In this document: positions 59,101 through 64,000 of the stretch, piece by piece | Position numbering within the stretch: the first letter of the stretch is position 1 | Layout: each line of letters opens with the position of its first letter | DNA from: Phymatolithon calcareum | Taxonomy: Eukaryota; Rhodophyta; Florideophyceae; Hapalidiales | DNA: 64,000 nucleotides | Assembly: GCA_977006965.1 (NCBI GenBank) | Contig: CDRMUB010000003.1 | Span: 1 to 64,000 of the forward strand | Direction: 5' to 3' | Program-made: the position numbers and the translations under genes | Notes under the pieces: model-generated | What the model saw: only the letters and a program-made list of their open reading frames with translations | Databases searched by the model: none | Told to the model about the DNA's origin: nothing

Positions 59101-61602
59101 ACGGAGATGAGTCCAAAAGACGTTTTTGATGTTGGGGAAGGTGTTGGGAGAGTATGTGGACTGGTCTGAGTCGATTTGAGAGCGTTTGAAATTTTGGTCA
59201 AGGTAGTCACCTCGCTGGCGAAGAAGACGCGGGACACCGACATGACGGGGATGACGTTGTAACATGTTTTAGAGGTTGGGGAAGGTGTTGGGAGAGTATG
59301 TGGACTGGTCTGAGTCGATTTGAGAGCGTTTGAAATTTTGGTCAAGGTAGTCACCTCGCTGGCGAAGAAGACGCGGGACACCGACATGACGGAGATGAGT
59401 CCAAAAGACGTTCTTGATGTTGGGGAAGGTGTTGGGAGAGTATGTGGACTGGTCTGAGTCGATTTGAGAGCGTTTGAAATTTTGGTCAAGGTAGTCACCT
59501 CGCTGGCGAAGAAGACGCGGGACACCGACATGACGGGGATGACGTTGTAACATGTTTTAGAGGTTGGGGAAGGTGTTGGGAGAGTATGTGGACTGGTCTG
59601 AGTCGATTTGAGAGCGTTTGAAATTTTGGTCAAGGTAGTCACCTCGCTGGCGAAGAAGACGCGGGACACCGACATGACGGAGATGAGTTCAAAAGACGTT
59701 CTTGATGTTGGGGAAGGTGTCGGGAGAGTATGTGGACTGGTCTGAGTCGATTTGAGAGCGTTTGAAATTTTGGTCAAGGTAGTCACCTCGCTGGCGGGAG
59801 AGTATGTGGACTGGTCTGAGTCGATTTGAGAGCGTTTGAAATTTTGGTCAAGGTAGTCACCTCGCTGGCGAAGAAGACGCGGGACACCGACATGACGGAG
59901 ATGAGTCCAAAAGACGTTTTTGATGTTGGGGAAGGTGTTGGGAGAGTATGTGGACTGGTCTGAGTCGATTTGAGAGCGTTTGAAATTTTGGTCAAGGTAG
60001 TCACCTCGCTGGCGAAGAAGACGCGGGACACCGACATGACGGGGATGACGTTGTAACATGTTTTAGAGGTTGGGGAAGGTGTTGGGAGAGTATGTGGACT
60101 GGTCTGAGTCGATTTGAGAGCGTTTGAAATTTTGGTCAAGGTAGTCACCTCGCTGGCGAAGAAGACGCGGGACACCGACATGACGGAGATGAGTCCAAAA
60201 GACGTTCTTGATGTTGGGGAAGGTGTTGGGAGAGTATGTGGACTGGTCTGAGTCGATTTGAGAGCGTTTGAAATTTTGGTCAAGGTAGTCACCTCGCTGG
60301 CGAAGAAGACGCGGGACACCGACATGACGGGGATGACGTTGTAACATGTTTTAGAGGTTGGGGAAGGTGTTGGGAGAGTATGTGGACTGGTCTGAGTCGA
60401 TTTGAGAGCGTTTGAAATTTTCGTCAAGGTAGTCACCTCGCTGGCGAAGAAGACGCGGGACACCGACATGACGGAGATGAGTTCAAAAGACGTTCTTGAT
60501 GTTGGGGAAGGTGTTGGGAGAGTATGTGGACTGGTCTGAGTCGATTTGAGAGCGTTTGAAATTTTGGTCAAGGTAGTCACCTCGCTGGCGGGAGAGTATG
60601 TGGACTGGTCTGAGTCGATTTGAGAGCGTTTGAAATTTTGGTCAAGGTAGTCACCTCGCTGGCGAAGAAGACGCGGGACACCGACATGACGGAGATGAGT
60701 CCAAAAGACGTTTTTGATGTTGGGGAAGGTGTTGGGAGAGTATGTGGACTGGTCTGAGTCGATTTGAGAGCGTTTGAAATTTTGGTCAAGGTAGTCACCT
60801 CGCTGGCGAAGAAGACGCGGGACACCGACATGACGGGGATGACGTTGTAACATGTTTTAGAGGTTGGGGAAGGTGTTGGGAGAGTATGTGGACTGGTCTG
60901 AGTCGATTTGAGAGCGTTTGAAATTTTGGTCAAGGTAGTCACCTCGCTGGCGAAGAAGACGCGGGACACCGACATGACGGAGATGAGTCCAAAAGACGTT
61001 CTTGATGTTGGGGAAGGTGTTGGGAGAGTATGTGGACTGGTCTGAGTCGATTTGAGAGCGTTTGAAATTTTGGTCAAGGTAGTCACCTCGCTGGCGAAGA
61101 AGACGCGGGACACCGACATGACGGGGATGACGTTGTAACATGTTTTAGAGGTTGGGGAAGGTGTTGGGAGAGTATGTGGACTGGTCTGAGTCGATTTGAG
61201 AGCGTTTGAAATTTTGGTCAAGGTAGTCACCTCGCTGGCGAAGAAGACGCGGGACACCGACATGACGGAGATGAGTTCAAAAGACGTTCTTGATGTTGGG
61301 GAAGGTGTTGGGAGAGTATGTGGACTGGTCTGAGTCGATTTGAGAGCGTTTGAAATTTTGGTCAAGGTAGTCACCTCGCTGGCGGGAGAGTATGTGGACT
61401 GGTCTGAGTCGATTTGAGAGCGTTTGAAATTTTGGTCAAGGTAGTCACCTCGCTGGCGAAGAAGACGCGGGACACCGACATGACGGAGATGAGTCCAAAA
61501 GACGTTTTTGATGTTGGGGAAGGTGTTGGGAGAGTATGTGGACTGGTCTGAGTCGATTTGAGAGCGGTTGAAATTTTGGTCAAGGTAGTCACCTCGCTGG
61601 CG
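56166..61602. repeat. Segmental duplication within the array, right copy
   Basis: This is the partner of 46420-51712 and contains one additional 144-bp monomer between the junctions at 58640 and 59002. Private changes here (GTATATGG at 57921-57928 and ACATCTTTTAG at 56876) arose after the duplication. The TTCGTCAAG marker recurs again at 63890, 3,468 bp further on. Confidence 0.85.
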
Positions 61603-64000
61603 GGAGAGTATGTGGACTGGTCTGAGTCGATTTGAGAGCGTTTGAAATTTTGGTCAAGGTAGTCACCTCGCTGGCGAAGAAGACGCGGGACACCGACATG
61701 ACGGAGATGAGTCCAAAAGACGTTCTTGATGTTGGGGAAGGTGTTGGGAGAGTATGTGGACTGGTCTGAGTCGATTTGAGAGCGTTTGAAATTTTGGTCA
61801 AGGTAGTCACCTCGCTGGCGAAGAAGACGCGGGACACCGACATGACGGGGATGACGTTGTAACATGTTTTAGAGGTTGGGGAAGGTGTTGGGAGAGTATG
61901 TGGACTGGTCTGAGTCGATTTGAGAGCGTTTGAAATTTTGGTCAAGGTAGTCACCTCGCTGGCGAAGAAGACGCGGGACACCGACATGACGGAGATGAGT
62001 TCAAAAGACGTTCTTGATGTTGGGGAAGGTGTCGGGAGAGTATGTGGACTGGTCTGAGTCGATTTGAGAGCGTTTGAAATTTTGGTCAAGGTAGTCACCT
62101 CGCTGGCGGGAGAGTATGTGGACTGGTCTGAGTCGATTTGAGAGCGTTTGAAATTTTGGTCAAGGTAGTCACCTCGCTGGCGAAGAAGACGCGGGACACC
62201 GACATGACGGAGATGAGTCCAAAAGACGTTTTTGATGTTGGGGAAGGTGTTGGGAGAGTATGTGGACTGGTCTGAGTCGATTTGAGAGCGTTTGAAATTT
62301 TGGTCAAGGTAGTCACCTCGCTGGCGAAGAAGACGCGGGACACCGACATGACGGAGATGAGTTCAAAAGACGTTCTTGATGTTGGGGAAGGTGTCGGGAG
62401 AGTATGTGGACTGGTCTGAGTCGATTTGAGAGCGTTTGAAATTTTGGTCAAGGTAGTCACCTCGCTGGCGGGAGAGTATGTGGACTGGTCTGAGTCGATT
62501 TGAGAGCGTTTGAAATTTTGGTCAAGGTAGTCACCTCGCTGGCGAAGAAGACGCGGGACACCGACATGACGGAGATGAGTCCAAAAGACGTTTTTGATGT
62601 TGGGGAAGGTGTTGGGAGAGTATGTGGACTGGTCTGAGTCGATTTGAGAGCGTTTGAAATTTTGGTCAAGGTAGTCACCTCGCTGGCGAAGAAGACGCGG
62701 GACACCGACATGACGGGGATGACGTTGTAACATGTTTTAGAGGTTGGGGAAGGTGTTGGGAGAGTATGTGGACTGGTCTGAGTCGATTTGAGAGCGTTTG
62801 AAATTTTGGTCAAGGTAGTCACCTCGCTGGTGAAGAAGACGCGGGACACCGACATGACGGAGATGAGTCCAAAAGACGTTCTTGATGTTGGGGAAGGTGT
62901 TGGGAGAGTATGTGGACTGGTCTGAGTCGATTTGAGAGCGTTTGAAATTTTGGTCAAGGTAGTCACCTCGCTGGCGAAGAAGACGCGGGACACCGACATG
63001 ACGGGGATGACGTTGTAACATGTTTTAGAGGTTGGGGAAGGTGTTGGGAGAGTATGTGGACTGGTCTGAGTCGATTTGAGAGCGTTTGAAATTTTGGTCA
63101 AGGTAGTCACCTCGCTGGCGAAGAAGACGCGGGACACCGACATGACGGAGATGAGTTCAAAAGACGTTCTTGATGTTGGGGAAGGTGTCGGGAGAGTATG
63201 TGGACTGGTCTGAGTCGATTTGAGAGCGTTTGAAATTTTGGTCAAGGTAGTCACCTCGCTGGCGGGAGAGTATGTGGACTGGTCTGAGTCGATTTGAGAG
63301 CGTTTGAAATTTTGGTCAAGGTAGTCACCTCGCTGGCGAAGAAGACGCGGGACACCGACATGACGGAGATGAGTCCAAAAGACGTTTTTGATGTTGGGGA
63401 AGGTGTTGGGAGAGTATGTGGACTGGTCTGAGTCGATTTGAGAGCGTTTGAAATTTTGGTCAAGGTAGTCACCTCGCTGGCGAAGAAGACGCGGGACACC
63501 GACATGACGGGGATGACGTTGTAACATGTTTTAGAGGTTGGGGAAGGTGTTGGGAGAGTATGTGGACTGGTCTGAGTCGATTTGAGAGCGTTTGAAATTT
63601 TGGTCAAGGTAGTCACCTCGCTGGCGAAGAAGACGCGGGACACCGACATGACGGAGATGAGTCCAAAAGACGTTCTTGATGTTGGGGAAGGTGTTGGGAG
63701 AGTATGTGGACTGGTCTGAGTCGATTTGAGAGCGTTTGAAATTTTGGTCAAGGTAGTCACCTCGCTGGCGAAGAAGACGCGGGACACCGACATGACGGGG
63801 ATGACGTTGTAACATGTTTTAGAGGTTGGGGAAGGTGTTGGGAGAGTATGTGGACTGGTCTGAGTCGATTTGAGAGCGTTTGAAATTTTCGTCAAGGTAG
63901 TCACCTCGCTGGCGAAGAAGACGCGGGACACCGACATGACGGAGATGAGTTCAAAAGACGTTCTTGATGTTGGGGAAGGTGTTGGGAGAGTATGTGGACT

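Larger units (their letters stand above)
6662..64000. repeat. Higher-order tandem array of a 144-bp monomer (about 57 kb, open at right end)
   Basis: A 144-bp monomer, starting GTTGGGGAAGGTGTTGGGAG, repeats head to tail to the end of the window. I estimate about 260 monomer copies after subtracting 26 spacers and 29 truncated copies. About 108 bp of the monomer is nearly invariant; the last 36 bp exists as a few haplotypes called here A, B, B' and C. Base counts of one B monomer are G 51, A 36, T 36, C 21, so GC is 50% with strong G excess on the plus strand along the whole array. Orientation never inverts. Near-identity over tens of kb implies recent amplification and homogenisation. No rRNA, tRNA, telomere or CRISPR feature is present. 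Confidence 0.97.
42616..64000. repeat. Array domain with 74-bp truncated monomers and 794-bp units
   Basis: Twenty-nine junctions CTGGCG|GGAGAG mark monomers cut to 74 bp. They begin at 42616, 43986, 45068, 46582, 47376, 48170, 48388, 48894, 49112, 49906, 50700, 51494, 51712, 53082, 54884, 55966, 56328, 57122, 57916, 58134, 58640, 59002, 59796, 60590, 61384, 61602, 62108, 62470 and 63264. All intervals are 74 + 144n (218, 362, 506, 794, 1082, 1370, 1514, 1802). The commonest, 794 bp, has block order B-C-B'-C-A. Intervals 218-506-362-794-794-794 form a 3,468-bp super-unit repeated from 57916. Confidence 0.93.

Noticed and set aside
6662-64000. CRISPR array
   Set aside because: The period is 144 bp with no short constant repeat alternating with unique spacers, no cas genes, and a eukaryotic context.
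40279-64000. Leucine-rich, ankyrin or TPR repeat protein
   Set aside because: The 48-residue repeat in each open minus frame lacks the spacing of conserved residues of those families.
62000-64000. Telomeric end
   Set aside because: No short G-rich telomere repeat appears; the array simply continues to the last base.

Overview
This window is eukaryotic nuclear DNA. It shows no bacterial operon layout. A plausible 84-bp GT-AG intron lies at 1674-1757, decayed retrotransposon genes (a Gag with a CCHC zinc knuckle and an Asp-Ser-Gly-Ala protease motif) lie at 3079-4896, and 90% of the window is one tandem array. The lineage cannot be fixed from sequence alone. The Gag/protease remnant reminds me of LTR elements from fungi and oomycetes, but that is recollection, not a search result.

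Left flank (1-6661): mostly broken genes. It holds the C-terminal end of an open frame (1-201), three successive minus-strand open segments that look like one decayed gene (807-1424), a Ser/Pro-rich frame with two C2H2-type zinc fingers split by an in-frame TAG (1758-2397), and a Gag-protease relic (3079-4896). AT-rich or featureless DNA lies between these. A 66-bp duplication and an AT-rich palindrome sit just before the array edge.

Array (6662-64000, running off the window): about 260 copies of a 144-bp monomer arranged in nested higher-order repeats. In the left part (to 40366), 26 copies of a 587-bp spacer punctuate the monomers, and every unit is 665 + 144k bp (k = 1, 3, 4, 5, 6 or 7). 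Each spacer carries a fold-back structure made of four copies of one motif and an AATAAA hexamer. The right part (40367-64000) has no spacer. From 42616 it contains 29 copies of a 74-bp truncated monomer, which set up a 794-bp unit, a 3,468-bp super-unit and a duplicated block of about 5.3 kb offset by 9.75-9.89 kb.

The monomer is a multiple of three and one minus-strand frame lacks stops, so long Ser/Thr-rich frames (up to 866 codons) run through the array. Copied nonsense changes, a 1-bp deletion and frame-shifting truncations argue that most of these are not maintained proteins. I read the array as a satellite or exploded gene fragment shaped by unequal exchange and gene conversion, with the fold-back spacer as its most unusual component.
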